From: an uncultured Collinsella sp.
GTDB taxonomy: Bacteria > Actinomycetota > Coriobacteriia > Coriobacteriales > Coriobacteriaceae
DNA length: 64,000 bases
Assembly (NCBI GenBank): GCA_937950325.1
Contig: CALFDJ010000042.1
Span: 54,399 to 118,398 of the forward strand
Direction: 5' to 3'
The position numbers and the translations under genes were made by a program. How positions within the stretch are numbered: the first letter of the stretch is position 1; the number at the start of each line of letters is the position of its first letter. The notes beneath the pieces are model-generated. The model made no database searches, had not been told where the DNA came from, and saw only the letters and a program-made list of their open reading frames with translations. This document shows positions 33,839 to 42,467 of this stretch, piece after piece.

Positions 33839-35221
33839 TTACAGAGACGCGATCGTTGCATTTGCGCACTTGAGCGTACCGTCGGTGACCGTCAGCGCCA
33901 CACCCTGGCCCTGCTTATTGCAGAAGCGCGCGTTAAGCGCAACATCATCGACAAAGATGGTCGCGATATCGTCGTCAACGACCAGGCGCACATGATGAGT
34001 GCCCTCGCCCTTAAAGAACAACGGACGCTCGAGGCCCATGTTGTTGACCTGGAACCACGGATACTGGGGGGCCGCCGTAAACTCGAGCTTGCCCTCACGC
34101 AGGTTGGCGCGGAACTCATAGGCAAGACCGGACTCGGCGTCCTCGGCAAGCTTCACCGAGAAGCCGGCAGCGTCACCGGCGAGCTCGATGTCGGCATCGA
34201 GCATATAGGTGGAACCGGCATCCGCGGCGAGCACCTGCTCGACCTTGCCCGACTCGCAGGAAAGCTCAAAGGTCTCGACTGCCTTAGCCTCGCCAAAGGC
34301 GCCAAGCATGCTGTCGGGGAGCTTGGTGCCGAGCGTTCCGTCGGCACGCTGAACGATCTCGAGGGGCATAAAGGTGCCACCCCATAGGTAAGAGCTGGGG
34401 TCGCCGCCCTCGTCACGCGTAGGAACCCAACCAAAGAGAACGCGACGCTCGCCATCGAATGCGGTGCGAGCGGCGTAGTACGCGCGGCCGTCAAAGGAGT
34501 CGTCAGCGGGGGTAATCCAAGGACCGTTGATGGACTTGGACATGCGGTAACGGGTCTTGTTGCCGTCGCTGTACTCGGAAAAGACGAGGTACCACCAGTC
34601 GCCCATCTTAAAGAGATCAGGCATCTCAAACATGGTGTACAGGCCCGGGTTCCACCAGTCGCCCTGGAACTCCCAGTTGGTCAGATCCTTGGAGGTGAAC
34701 TTGACCAGGCGGCCGGTCATCAGACGCTTGTCCTCGCCCACACGCGTGCCGAGGATGAGCATGTACTCTTCGTTCTCCTCATCCCAAAGCACAAAGGGAT
34801 CGCGCCAGTTGCGGTCATCGTAACCCTCCTGGGGCGGAAGCAGCGTCTCGGCGATGTTCTTCTCCCACTTGACGGCGTCGTCGCTCGTTGCGTGAAGAAG
34901 AACCTGCTTCATCAAACGTGCGCGGACCTTATCGCGATTGCAACCAGTGTAGAGCGCATGGTACTTGTCGCCCACCTTAAACACCGTGCCGGCATAAATG
35001 TACTGGTCGACTTCCTCGTCGCCGCCACGCTCAAGGCTCTCGCCAAAGTCCTTGTAGTTGACGAAATCCTTGGTCGTAGCGAGTGCCCAGCCAAACGGCT
35101 CTCCGAAAGGTTCGGGGTTACGCGTGTCACGCTGATGATAGAGATAGAACGTGCCGTCCTCGCCGTACGGCATGATGTCGCCTACCCAAATTCCCTCAGG
35201 CTGGTAATACACCTTGTGCAT
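33839..35221 (-). CDS. GH32-type glycoside hydrolase with divergent nucleophile motif
   Basis: A 460-residue five-bladed-propeller hydrolase related to GH32. In place of the canonical WLNDPNG it has IWVGDIMPYG (Asp15 likely the nucleophile). RDPFVLW and FEMPDLF supply the other two acidic residues, and a C-terminal beta-sandwich region follows from about 320. It lacks a signal peptide. It is the first structural gene downstream of the LacI regulator, with three operator-like sites in its promoter. It probably cuts another fructoside or oligofructan taken up by the same system. AAAGGAAG precedes ATG 35221. Confidence 0.85.
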   Translation of the reverse strand: MHKVYYQPEGIWVGDIMPYGEDGTFYLYHQRDTRNPEPFGEPFGWALATTKDFVNYKDFGESLERGGDEEVDQYIYAGTVFKVGDKYHALYTGCNRDKVRARLMKQVLLHATSDDAVKWEKNIAETLLPPQEGYDDRNWRDPFVLWDEENEEYMLILGTRVGEDKRLMTGRLVKFTSKDLTNWEFQGDWWNPGLYTMFEMPDLFKMGDWWYLVFSEYSDGNKTRYRMSKSINGPWITPADDSFDGRAYYAARTAFDGERRVLFGWVPTRDEGGDPSSYLWGGTFMPLEIVQRADGTLGTKLPDSMLGAFGEAKAVETFELSCESGKVEQVLAADAGSTYMLDADIELAGDAAGFSVKLAEDAESGLAYEFRANLREGKLEFTAAPQYPWFQVNNMGLERPLFFKGEGTHHVRLVVDDDIATIFVDDVALNARFCNKQGQGVALTVTDGTLKCANATIASL

Positions 35222-35267
35222 CCGAGACTTCCTTTCCACGACATACTAACTCGGTACAATGGCAAGA

Positions 35268-35350
35268 TATGTCAATCGTTTTCATATGTCAAACGTTTTC
35301 ACACCAATACGTCTTTTCGCAGTTCCAGTCGTCGGCAAACGGTTGACATA
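35268..35350. promoter_or_regulatory. Three LacI-type operators upstream of the GH32/PTS operon
   Basis: TATGTCAATCGTTTTCA (35268-35284) and TATGTCAAACGTTTTCA (35285-35301) are 17-bp direct neighbours differing at one base. A third, inverted and weaker, GGCAAACGGTTGACATA, lies at 35334-35350. The centre AAACGTTT has the CG-centred dyad typical of LacI-family sites. They lie between the regulator stop and the GH32 start. A related site (14 of 17 bases) is at 36434-36450, at the start of the regulator gene. Confidence 0.75.
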
Positions 35351-35404
35351 TGCCGGTGAACGGTCATCAGAGGCGTTTGAGGAATTCTTTTGGCACGGGA
35401 TGAA

Positions 35405-36415
35405 CTACGCGGTTTTGCCCTCGATAAGCTCAACGGGAAGCTTGATATTCGACTCGGGCTTTTCACCGTTAATAAGAGCAATGATGGATTGCGCCGCGAG
35501 CTCTCCGATGCGATCGATATCTTGACGTACGGTTGTTAAGTCAGGCATAAACGTCATAGTGCGGCGGGCACCATCCGCGCCCACGACCTTAATGTCGTCT
35601 GGAGCGCTCAGGCCGCGCTGCTTCATCACGTTGAGACAGATGGCCGCCATCGTATCGTCTCCCGCAAAGATGCCGTCAATATCGGGGTTCTCATCGAGGA
35701 TCTTCGCAACGACCGCGCCCTTTTCGTCGTCGGGCTTAACGAACTCAACCTCACGGACAAGCGCGGACAAGCCGGCCTGCTCAACAACATCGAGGTAGGC
35801 ATCGGTACGCTTATTGGCAGGCATGCGCATGCGGCTATTGCTGCGCAGGCACAGGATACGCCTGCAGCCGTCATCAATCAGACGGCGCGTGGCGAGCTCG
35901 CCAATGCCATAGCTGTCACTTGCAATCTGGACAGAGCCCTCGCCAAGATCGCAGTCGATGCCAACCAGGCTCAAGCCCATCTCGGCATATGCCTCGGCAC
36001 CGATATTGAGGGAGTTGACGATGACGCCGTCGACCATATTGCGGCGGAGCATGTCGATATAGGAACGCTCAAGATCGGGTCGATTGGCGCTGTTGCACAG
36101 CAACATCTTAAAGCCATTTTCCGCCAACGTGCGCTCGACCGCCTGCACAACCTGAGCATGGAACGGGCTGCTCACAAAGGGAACGATCATACCGATAAGA
36201 TTAAGGCGACCGTTGAGCATGGCACGGGCGATATCGTTGGGCGTATAGTTGATGCGCTCCATCGCGGCATGGACCTTATCGCGGGTCTCTTGGCTAATAT
36301 AGCCGCGATTATTCAGCACGCGAGATACCGTAGTAGGCGAAACCCCCGCCACCGCTGCAACTTCCTTGATGCCAGGCTTAGCAGAATCCTTAGAACGAGC
36401 GCCCTCGCGAGCCAT
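35405..36415 (-). CDS. LacI family transcriptional regulator of the sucrose/fructan operon
   Basis: A 336-residue LacI/GalR regulator. The N-terminal helix-turn-helix reads IKEVAAVAGVSPTTVSRVLNN with hinge INYTPNDIARAM, followed by a periplasmic-binding-protein-like effector domain. GGGGGAGGG precedes ATG 36415, so the in-frame starts at 36430 and 36436 are unlikely. It lies upstream of the GH32-PTS-GH32 operon on the same strand, and matching operators occur both there and at its own start, suggesting autoregulation. The effector is probably a fructoside. Confidence 0.92.
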   Translation of the reverse strand: MAREGARSKDSAKPGIKEVAAVAGVSPTTVSRVLNNRGYISQETRDKVHAAMERINYTPNDIARAMLNGRLNLIGMIVPFVSSPFHAQVVQAVERTLAENGFKMLLCNSANRPDLERSYIDMLRRNMVDGVIVNSLNIGAEAYAEMGLSLVGIDCDLGEGSVQIASDSYGIGELATRRLIDDGCRRILCLRSNSRMRMPANKRTDAYLDVVEQAGLSALVREVEFVKPDDEKGAVVAKILDENPDIDGIFAGDDTMAAICLNVMKQRGLSAPDDIKVVGADGARRTMTFMPDLTTVRQDIDRIGELAAQSIIALINGEKPESNIKLPVELIEGKTA

Positions 36416-36433
36416 AGCACCCTCCCCCATCAA

Positions 36434-36450
36434 CATGTCATACGTTTACA
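36434..36450. promoter_or_regulatory. Operator-like site at the LacI regulator start
   Basis: CATGTCATACGTTTACA matches the upstream operon operators at 14 of 17 bases. It lies 19 bp before the chosen ATG of the regulator, a position suited to autorepression. Confidence 0.55.
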
Positions 36451-36565
36451 TACGAACAAAGCATACCCCAACAACAGCGGGAAGACGGTAACAGCACAAG
36501 TAAGTAAACGACTCATCCAAATAATTAGGAGAGTTCCGCCTAAAGGGTGACTACACAGGACCCCC

Positions 36566-36693
36566 GCCGGGCCGCTTTGGGTTACTTTCCAAAACATTTC
36601 CGCAGGACGCAAAGGGCTCCGCCGCGCGAAGCGCGCAGCGGAGCCCTTTGCATGTCCGAGGACGTTTTGGAAAGTAACCCAAAGCGGCCCGGC
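36566..36693 (-). repeat. Compound hairpin element E3
   Basis: A perfect 30-bp outer stem (36566-36595 with 36664-36693) and a perfect 13-bp inner stem (CAAAGGGCTCCGC with its complement) enclose loops ATTTCCGCAGGACG and CATGTCCGAGGAC. Read on the minus strand the order is the same as E1. It lies 23 bp after the stop of the glycyl-radical-domain gene. Confidence 0.85.
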
Positions 36694-36716
36694 GATCCTG
36701 CGGGAGTTAAACCCCT

Positions 36717-36968
36717 TTAGAACTTGTCGTGGAAGGTACGCGCAATGACCTCGTCCTGCTGCTCCTTGGTGAGCGTGTGGAAGTTCACGGCATAGCCGGA
36801 AACGCGGATGGTCAGCTGCGGATACTTCTCGGGGTGAGCCTGAGCGTCGAGCAGCGTCTCACGGTTGAAGACGTTGATGTTCAGGTGGTGGCCACCCTTC
36901 TCGGCGTAAGCGTCGAGCATGTGGACCAGGTTATCGGCCTGGGTCTCGGAAACTTCAGAAACCTTCAT
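36717..36968 (-). CDS. Stand-alone glycyl radical domain of pyruvate formate-lyase (GrcA-like)
   Basis: An 83-residue protein corresponding to the C-terminal glycyl-radical domain of pyruvate formate-lyase: GGHHLNINVFNRETLLDAQ, then TIRVSGYAVNF with the radical Gly58. The main enzyme encoded just upstream stops before this domain, so the two chains together rebuild a normal-length enzyme. In E. coli a similar small protein (GrcA/YfiD) is a spare part for damaged enzyme; here it appears to be the only copy of the domain. AAGGAG precedes the ATG. Two hairpins lie in the 85-bp gap from pflB. Confidence 0.9.
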   Translation of the reverse strand: MKVSEVSETQADNLVHMLDAYAEKGGHHLNINVFNRETLLDAQAHPEKYPQLTIRVSGYAVNFHTLTKEQQDEVIARTFHDKF

Positions 36969-36991
36969 AATGTGTCTCCTTCGATTAATAG

Positions 36992-37052
36992 GCGCCGGCC
37001 GAAACCGGCGCGCTAATCAGTAATCGTTATTGTTAGTATAGCACTAACAATA
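36992..37052 (-). promoter_or_regulatory. Two hairpins between pflB and its radical-domain gene
   Basis: TATTGTTAGT (37028-37037) pairs with 37043-37052 right after the pflB stop, and GCGCCGG (36992-36998) pairs with 37005-37011 just before the ribosome-binding site of the small gene. Neither has a T run. They could stabilise or partly terminate the transcript and so set the ratio of the two subunits. Confidence 0.6.
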
Positions 37053-37053
37053 G

Positions 37054-39105
37054 TTACTCGCCCAGCTGATCAAGGTCGATATCGCCAAAGAACACCTGGT
37101 CCTCCTTGCCGAGCGCACTCGGGATGATGGAGAAGGTGTTGGAGATGCCGTCCTGAGCATCGCGGAACGGGAGCTTGGAAACCGAAGACAGCGAAGCGAT
37201 GGCGCCGTGGCTATCGCGCTTGTGCATGGGGTTAGCACCCGGGGCGAACGGCTGGCCAGCCTTGCGGCCGTCGGGCGTGGAGCCGGTCTTCTTACCGTAC
37301 ACGACGTTGGAGGTAATGGTCAGAACCGAGGTCGTGGGCACGGAGTTGCGGTAGGTGTCGTTCATGCGGATGTACTCCATGAACTGGTGCACAACGTCGT
37401 GAGCGATCTGGTCGACGCGGTCGTCGTCGTTACCGTACTTGGGGAACTCGCCCTCGGTCTCGAAGTCGACGATGATGCCGTTCTCGTCACGGACGGGGTG
37501 GACCTTGGCGTACTTGATGGCGGACAGGGAGTCAGCCACGACGGAAAGGCCAGCGATGCCCGTAGCGAACCAGCGGTGCACGTGCTTGTCGTGCAGAGCC
37601 ATCTGAATGCGCTCGTAGCAGTACTTATCGTGCATGTAGTGGATGATGTTCAGCGAGTTGACGTACACGCCAGCGAGCCACTTCATCATGTCGTTGTACT
37701 TGGCCACAACGTCGTCGTAATCGAGCGTATCGCCCTCGACGGCGCGATACTTGGGGCCGACCTGCTTCTTGGAGACCTCGTCAACACCGCCGTTGAGTGC
37801 GTACAGCAGGCACTTGGCCAGGTTGGCGCGGGCGCCGAAGAACTGCATCTCCTTGCCGATGCGCATGGAGGACACGCAGCAGGCGATGCCGTAGTCGTCG
37901 CCGTGGTAAACGCGCATGAGGTCGTCGTTCTCGTACTGGATCGAGGAGCTGGCGACAGAAGTCTTGGCGCAGAACTTCTTGAAGTTCTCGGGCAGACGGG
38001 TCGACCACAGAACGGTCATGTTGGGCTCGGGGCTGGTACCCATGTTCTCGAGCGTGTGCAGATAGCGGTAGCTCATCTTGGTAACGAGCGTACGGCCGTC
38101 AACACCCATGCCGCCGATGGACTCGGTGACCCACTGCGGGTCGCCGGTGAACAGGGCCTGGTACTCGGGGGTACGGGCAAACTTGACCATGCGGAGCTTC
38201 ATGATGAAGTGATCCACGAACTCCTGGATCTGCTCCTCGGTGAAGGTACCGTTGGCAAGGTCGCGCTCAGCATAGATGTCGATGAACGTAGAGGTACGGC
38301 CGATGGACATAGCGGCGCCGTTCTGCTCCTTGACGGCAGCGAGGTAGGCGAAGTACATCCACTGGATGGCCTCCTGCGTGTTGGTAGCAGGGTTGGAAAT
38401 ATCGAAACCATAGGTCTCGGCCATCATCTTGAGCTCGCCGAGGGCGCGGATCTGCTCCTGCAGCTCCTCACGGTCGCGGATGTTGTCGGCGGTCATGACC
38501 GTCGGGGTGGAAGCCTTCTGGGCCTCCTTGTCCTTGATCAGGTAGTCGACACCGTACAGGGCGACACGACGGTAGTCGCCGATGATGCGGCCGCGGCCAT
38601 AGCCATCGGGCAGACCGGTGATGATGTGGGCCGAGCGGCAAGCACGCATCTCGGGGGTGTAGACATCGAAGACGCCGGCGTTGTGGGTCTTGCGCTCGAA
38701 GGTGTAGCGCTCGACAACGTTCTCGTCGACCTTGTAGCCGTGCTGGCTGGCAGCCTGGCAAGCGATGCGGATACCGCCGTTGACGTGCAGCGCACGCTTG
38801 AGCGGCTTGTCAGTCTGGAGGCCAACAATGGTCTCCTTCTCGCGGTGGGCGTTATCGATGTAGCCAGCGGGGTGGCTCACGATACCCGTGACGGTCTTGG
38901 TGTCCATATCGAGGACGCCGCCCTGCTCGCGCTCCTTAAGCAGCAGGTCGAGAACCTCGCCCCACAGCTCCTTGGTACGCTCGGTCGGACCTACGAGGAA
39001 CGACTCATCGCCCTCGTAGGGGGTGTAGTTCTTCTGGATGAAGTCTCGGACGTCAACCTCTCCCGTCCAGATACCTTCCTTGAAGCCTTCCCATGCCTCC
39101 TGCAT
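37054..39105 (-). CDS. pflB: Formate C-acetyltransferase (pyruvate formate-lyase) main subunit lacking the glycyl radical domain
   Basis: A 683-residue enzyme converting pyruvate and CoA to acetyl-CoA and formate. The active-site pair is IACCVSSM (Cys409, Cys410), followed by QFFGARANLAK. The sequence follows pyruvate formate-lyase through SALGKEDQV and then stops at DLDQLGE, about 70 residues before the usual end. The missing glycyl-radical part is encoded by the next gene. Because the junction holds an 85-bp gap with its own ribosome-binding site, it is a true gene split and not a frameshift. Its activase, pflA, lies at 28663. Confidence 0.94.
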   Translation of the reverse strand: MQEAWEGFKEGIWTGEVDVRDFIQKNYTPYEGDESFLVGPTERTKELWGEVLDLLLKEREQGGVLDMDTKTVTGIVSHPAGYIDNAHREKETIVGLQTDKPLKRALHVNGGIRIACQAASQHGYKVDENVVERYTFERKTHNAGVFDVYTPEMRACRSAHIITGLPDGYGRGRIIGDYRRVALYGVDYLIKDKEAQKASTPTVMTADNIRDREELQEQIRALGELKMMAETYGFDISNPATNTQEAIQWMYFAYLAAVKEQNGAAMSIGRTSTFIDIYAERDLANGTFTEEQIQEFVDHFIMKLRMVKFARTPEYQALFTGDPQWVTESIGGMGVDGRTLVTKMSYRYLHTLENMGTSPEPNMTVLWSTRLPENFKKFCAKTSVASSSIQYENDDLMRVYHGDDYGIACCVSSMRIGKEMQFFGARANLAKCLLYALNGGVDEVSKKQVGPKYRAVEGDTLDYDDVVAKYNDMMKWLAGVYVNSLNIIHYMHDKYCYERIQMALHDKHVHRWFATGIAGLSVVADSLSAIKYAKVHPVRDENGIIVDFETEGEFPKYGNDDDRVDQIAHDVVHQFMEYIRMNDTYRNSVPTTSVLTITSNVVYGKKTGSTPDGRKAGQPFAPGANPMHKRDSHGAIASLSSVSKLPFRDAQDGISNTFSIIPSALGKEDQVFFGDIDLDQLGE

Positions 39106-39654
39106 TGTGTAACCACGCTCCTAGTTACGTGTAATGCGGCGCTCTCTCACACCGCTGCTTATTGAATTCTTGAATGTTCGGCTTGCACTACCGGCTTCTT
39201 CCGTTCTTCACCACACGTTGGTGCAGGAAAAACGTTTGTCCACCTTGGAACTACAACCCAAAACCCAAGATTTCACCCGTTTGAGAAGGATAACATAGCG
39301 ACCCTCTCCATCTGGGCTGTTATATGTTTCTTTTTTTATATCATAAGGGCGTTTTTTACAAACCCGCAGGAAATGCGAGCGCGAACAACTACCGTTCACC
39401 GATTTGTATGTTATTTTTCCTTGCCTTTGTACGACGTTCGCTCTAGCTGTTATGCCAGCTTTATCAGGGTAAAGTGCCTCTGAGTAGGCTTTGGAACATG
39501 CCTAACGATCTACCCCTAACTTTGCTGGTGCCGACGGTGCACGGAGGTCGCCTAAAGGTAGTTTTCTAGACATGTCCTAAAATCTACCGCATAGGGTACG
39601 CGTGCAAGGGTATCATCTTTTACCGAAAATAGTTTCTAGTGTTAGGGGTTTTCG
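39106..39654. other. AT-rich divergent regulatory region between pflB and the MarR gene
   Basis: About 550 bp without a convincing gene and with lower GC than its flanks. On the minus strand TTGTAA, 17 bp, TAAAAA near 39325-39355 is a possible pflB promoter, which would leave a leader of over 200 nt. A 63-codon frame at 39208-39399 lacks a ribosome-binding site and family-like sequence. I see no clear Rex or FNR site. Confidence 0.4.
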
Positions 39655-40104
39655 GTGGAAGATACCGATTTCCGTGAACTTGGGCGTCAGCTCCTTACCG
39701 AGTTCGGCAGCATGCATCAGCGCATTTCGCGTTTTGCGGACAAAGCCCTCGGCGGCGAGATGGCCGTCATGCGCGCCCTCATACTCGCCGGCGGTTCGCT
39801 CACGCCGAGCGAACTCGCTGATCGCGCCTGGGTCTCGAGCGCCCGCATCGCCAATATTCTGCGCGCCCTCGAGGCCAAGGGCTGGGTCGAGCGCGAGCAC
39901 TCAAAGACTGACCGTCGTCGCGTACACGTCATAGTGACCGACAAGGGATTCCAGGATCTCGAAATCAAACGTCGGGAATTCGAGGCCCGCACCGCGGCTT
40001 TCCTCGAGCAGCTCGGCGAAACAGATACCCAAGAGATGGTGCGCCTTCTTAGGCGTGCCAACGAAATTATCGACCGCAATCAAGAAAGGAGAGATGCCGA
40101 GTGA
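39655..40104 (+). CDS. MarR family transcriptional regulator
   Basis: A 149-residue winged-helix regulator: LTPSELADRAWVSSARIANILRALEAKGWVER and the wing with DRRRVHVIVTDKG are typical of MarR proteins. It starts with GTG at 39655 behind AGGGG. Its stop overlaps the GTG start of the following exporter gene (GTGA at 40101-40104), so it probably controls the exporter in response to a drug or metabolite. Confidence 0.92.
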   Translation: MEDTDFRELGRQLLTEFGSMHQRISRFADKALGGEMAVMRALILAGGSLTPSELADRAWVSSARIANILRALEAKGWVEREHSKTDRRRVHVIVTDKGFQDLEIKRREFEARTAAFLEQLGETDTQEMVRLLRRANEIIDRNQERRDAE

Positions 40105-42467
40105 GGATTCTCAAGCTCTTTAAAAAGCATATCCTGGCACTGTTCGCAGCTATCGTGCTTATCGTAATCAGCTGCAACGCCGATCTGGCGCTGCCTACCT
40201 ATATGAGCGACATCGTCGACGTGGGTGTGCAGCAAGGCGGCATCGCCTCGCCCGTACCCGACACCATCCGCGCCGAATCGCTCGACGACCTTGAACTCTT
40301 TATGAGCACCAAGGACGCCAAGACGGTAGAGGCTGCGTTTGGCAAGGCAGACAAAAACGGCATTCGAACGTATAAGGGTACCGAGGAAGAGCGTGCCGAT
40401 GGAGGCAAGATTGCCGACATTATGAGCCTGCCCGAGACTGTCGTCCTTTCGCTCGACCAGGGCATTGACGCCGACTCCATGGGCGACATGATGGGCTCGT
40501 CCAGCGAGAAAGACAACAACGCTGCCCAGGCCATGCCCACCCCCGAGCAAATGGCAGCGATGACGCCCGAGCAGCTCGCCGAGATGCAGCAGAAGGCCGC
40601 AGCGGCGCAGAACATGCAAAAGCAGATCGATGCCGACGGCGGTAAGATCACCATGAAGAGCCTGCGCCTGGGTGTCGAGGGCGGTCTGGTAGACCAAAGC
40701 AAGCTCGTCGAGGGCGCCAACGATATGGCAGACAAAATGGGCTCCATGTCGGGCTCCATCGTCACCCAGCGCGCCGTGAGCTATGTACAGGACGAGTACA
40801 AGGCACAGGGCATCGACCCCGCCGACGTGCAAAACGCCTACCTGAGCCGCATGGCGACCACGATGTTTGGGCTGTGCCTGGTGTCGCTCGTCGCCACCAT
40901 TCTGACCGGTGCCGTGGCGTCGCGCACCGCCTGCTCCATCGCCCGCGACCTGCGTCGCGAGACCTTCAACAAGGTTATGCACTTCTCGCCGGCCGAGGTG
41001 GGCAAGTTTAGCCAGGCCTCGCTCATCACCCGCTGCACCAACGATATTCAGCAGATCCAGATGGCCGCAACCCTGTTTATCCGCATGTGCCTGATGGCCC
41101 CCGTCATGGGCATCGTCGCCGTCATGCGCGTCCTGGCCAACCACACCGGTCTGGAGTGGACCATCGCCGTGGCCATCATCGCGGTTTCGGCCGTTGTCGG
41201 CGTGCTCATGGGCCTCACCATGCCCAAGTTCAAAAAGATGCAGAGCTTTGTGGACCGCGTGAACCTTACCGCCCGCGAGCTGCTCGACGGCCTTATGCCC
41301 ATCCGCTCGTTCAACCGCGAGGAACATGAGCTCGAGCGTTTTGACAAGGCTTCGCTCGACCTGATGACCACGCAGCTCTACACCAACCGCGCCATGAGCT
41401 TTATGATGCCGCTCATGATGCTTGTCATGAACTGCATCACCGTGCTTATCGTCTGGTTTGGCGCGCAGGGCGTGTCCGACGGCGTGATGCAGGTCGGCAA
41501 CATGATGGCGTTTATCTCCTATACCATGCAGATCGTCATGGCGTTTATGATCCTCACCATGGTTTCGGTTATCCTGCCCCGCGCCGAGGTCGCAGCCGAG
41601 CGTGTGGAAGAGGTCATCACTTGCCCCACGAGCATCAACGACCCTGTCTCGCCCAAACTGCCCGCGGCCAGCGCACCGCGCGGTGAGCTCACCTTCCGCG
41701 ACGTGAGCTTCCAGTATCCCGATGCCCGCGCCGATGTCATCAGCGGCGTGAACTTCACCACGCATGCCGGTCAGATGCTCGGCATCATTGGCTCCACGGG
41801 CTCGGGCAAGTCCACGCTCGTGCAGTTGATTCCGCGCCTGTACGACGTCACGGGCGGCAGCATTTCGCTCGACGGCATCGATGTGCGTGACATGACACTT
41901 TCCGAGCTGCGCCGCCGCATCGGTTATATTCCGCAGCAGGGTCGTCTATTCTCGGGTACCGTCGAGAGCAACCTCAAGTTTGCCGGCGACATGGTGAGTG
42001 ACGATGACATGCACCAGGCAGCACGCGTCGCCCAGGCGGAGGACTTTATCGCCGAGCGCGAGGACGGGTACGACTCCCCTATCAGCCAGGGCGGCTCCAA
42101 TGTTTCGGGTGGTCAGCGCCAGCGTCTGGCCATCGCCCGCGCGTTGGCCAAAAAGCCCGAGGTCGTGGTGTTCGATGACTCGTTTAGTGCCCTCGACTAC
42201 AAGACCGACGCGCGCCTACGCGAGGAGCTGGCCAAAAACGTTACCGACGCCGCGCTCGTGGTCGTGGCCCAGCGCATCGCGACCATCATGCACGCCGACC
42301 AGATCATCGTGCTCGACGACGGCCACGTAGTGGACACCGGCACGCACGAGGAGCTGCTGCGCAGCTGCCCGGCGTACCTGGAGATCGCACAGTCGCAGCT
42401 TTCCGCCGAGGAGCTGGGGCTTACCCAAGAAGAAATTGCAGCCGTCATGGAAGGAGGCGAGCGCTAA
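40101..42467 (+). CDS. ABC exporter half-transporter, degenerate-site subunit
   Basis: A 788-residue fusion of membrane and ATPase domains. A first membrane segment (about 12-35) is followed by an unusually large insert of about 200 residues (45-250) facing outside, rich in Met, Gln and Ala, and then the remaining five segments. The ATPase has Walker A STGSGKST and signature NVSGGQRQR, but Walker B is VVVFDDSFSALD, with Asp in place of the catalytic Glu. This is typical of the inactive site in heterodimeric exporters. It overlaps its partner at 42467 and is led by the MarR gene. Confidence 0.93.
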   Translation: MRILKLFKKHILALFAAIVLIVISCNADLALPTYMSDIVDVGVQQGGIASPVPDTIRAESLDDLELFMSTKDAKTVEAAFGKADKNGIRTYKGTEEERADGGKIADIMSLPETVVLSLDQGIDADSMGDMMGSSSEKDNNAAQAMPTPEQMAAMTPEQLAEMQQKAAAAQNMQKQIDADGGKITMKSLRLGVEGGLVDQSKLVEGANDMADKMGSMSGSIVTQRAVSYVQDEYKAQGIDPADVQNAYLSRMATTMFGLCLVSLVATILTGAVASRTACSIARDLRRETFNKVMHFSPAEVGKFSQASLITRCTNDIQQIQMAATLFIRMCLMAPVMGIVAVMRVLANHTGLEWTIAVAIIAVSAVVGVLMGLTMPKFKKMQSFVDRVNLTARELLDGLMPIRSFNREEHELERFDKASLDLMTTQLYTNRAMSFMMPLMMLVMNCITVLIVWFGAQGVSDGVMQVGNMMAFISYTMQIVMAFMILTMVSVILPRAEVAAERVEEVITCPTSINDPVSPKLPAASAPRGELTFRDVSFQYPDARADVISGVNFTTHAGQMLGIIGSTGSGKSTLVQLIPRLYDVTGGSISLDGIDVRDMTLSELRRRIGYIPQQGRLFSGTVESNLKFAGDMVSDDDMHQAARVAQAEDFIAEREDGYDSPISQGGSNVSGGQRQRLAIARALAKKPEVVVFDDSFSALDYKTDARLREELAKNVTDAALVVVAQRIATIMHADQIIVLDDGHVVDTGTHEELLRSCPAYLEIAQSQLSAEELGLTQEEIAAVMEGGER

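Noticed and set aside
39208..39399. 63-codon minus-strand frame in the pflB upstream region
   Set aside because: No ribosome-binding site and no recognisable sequence; it is probably leader DNA of pflB.
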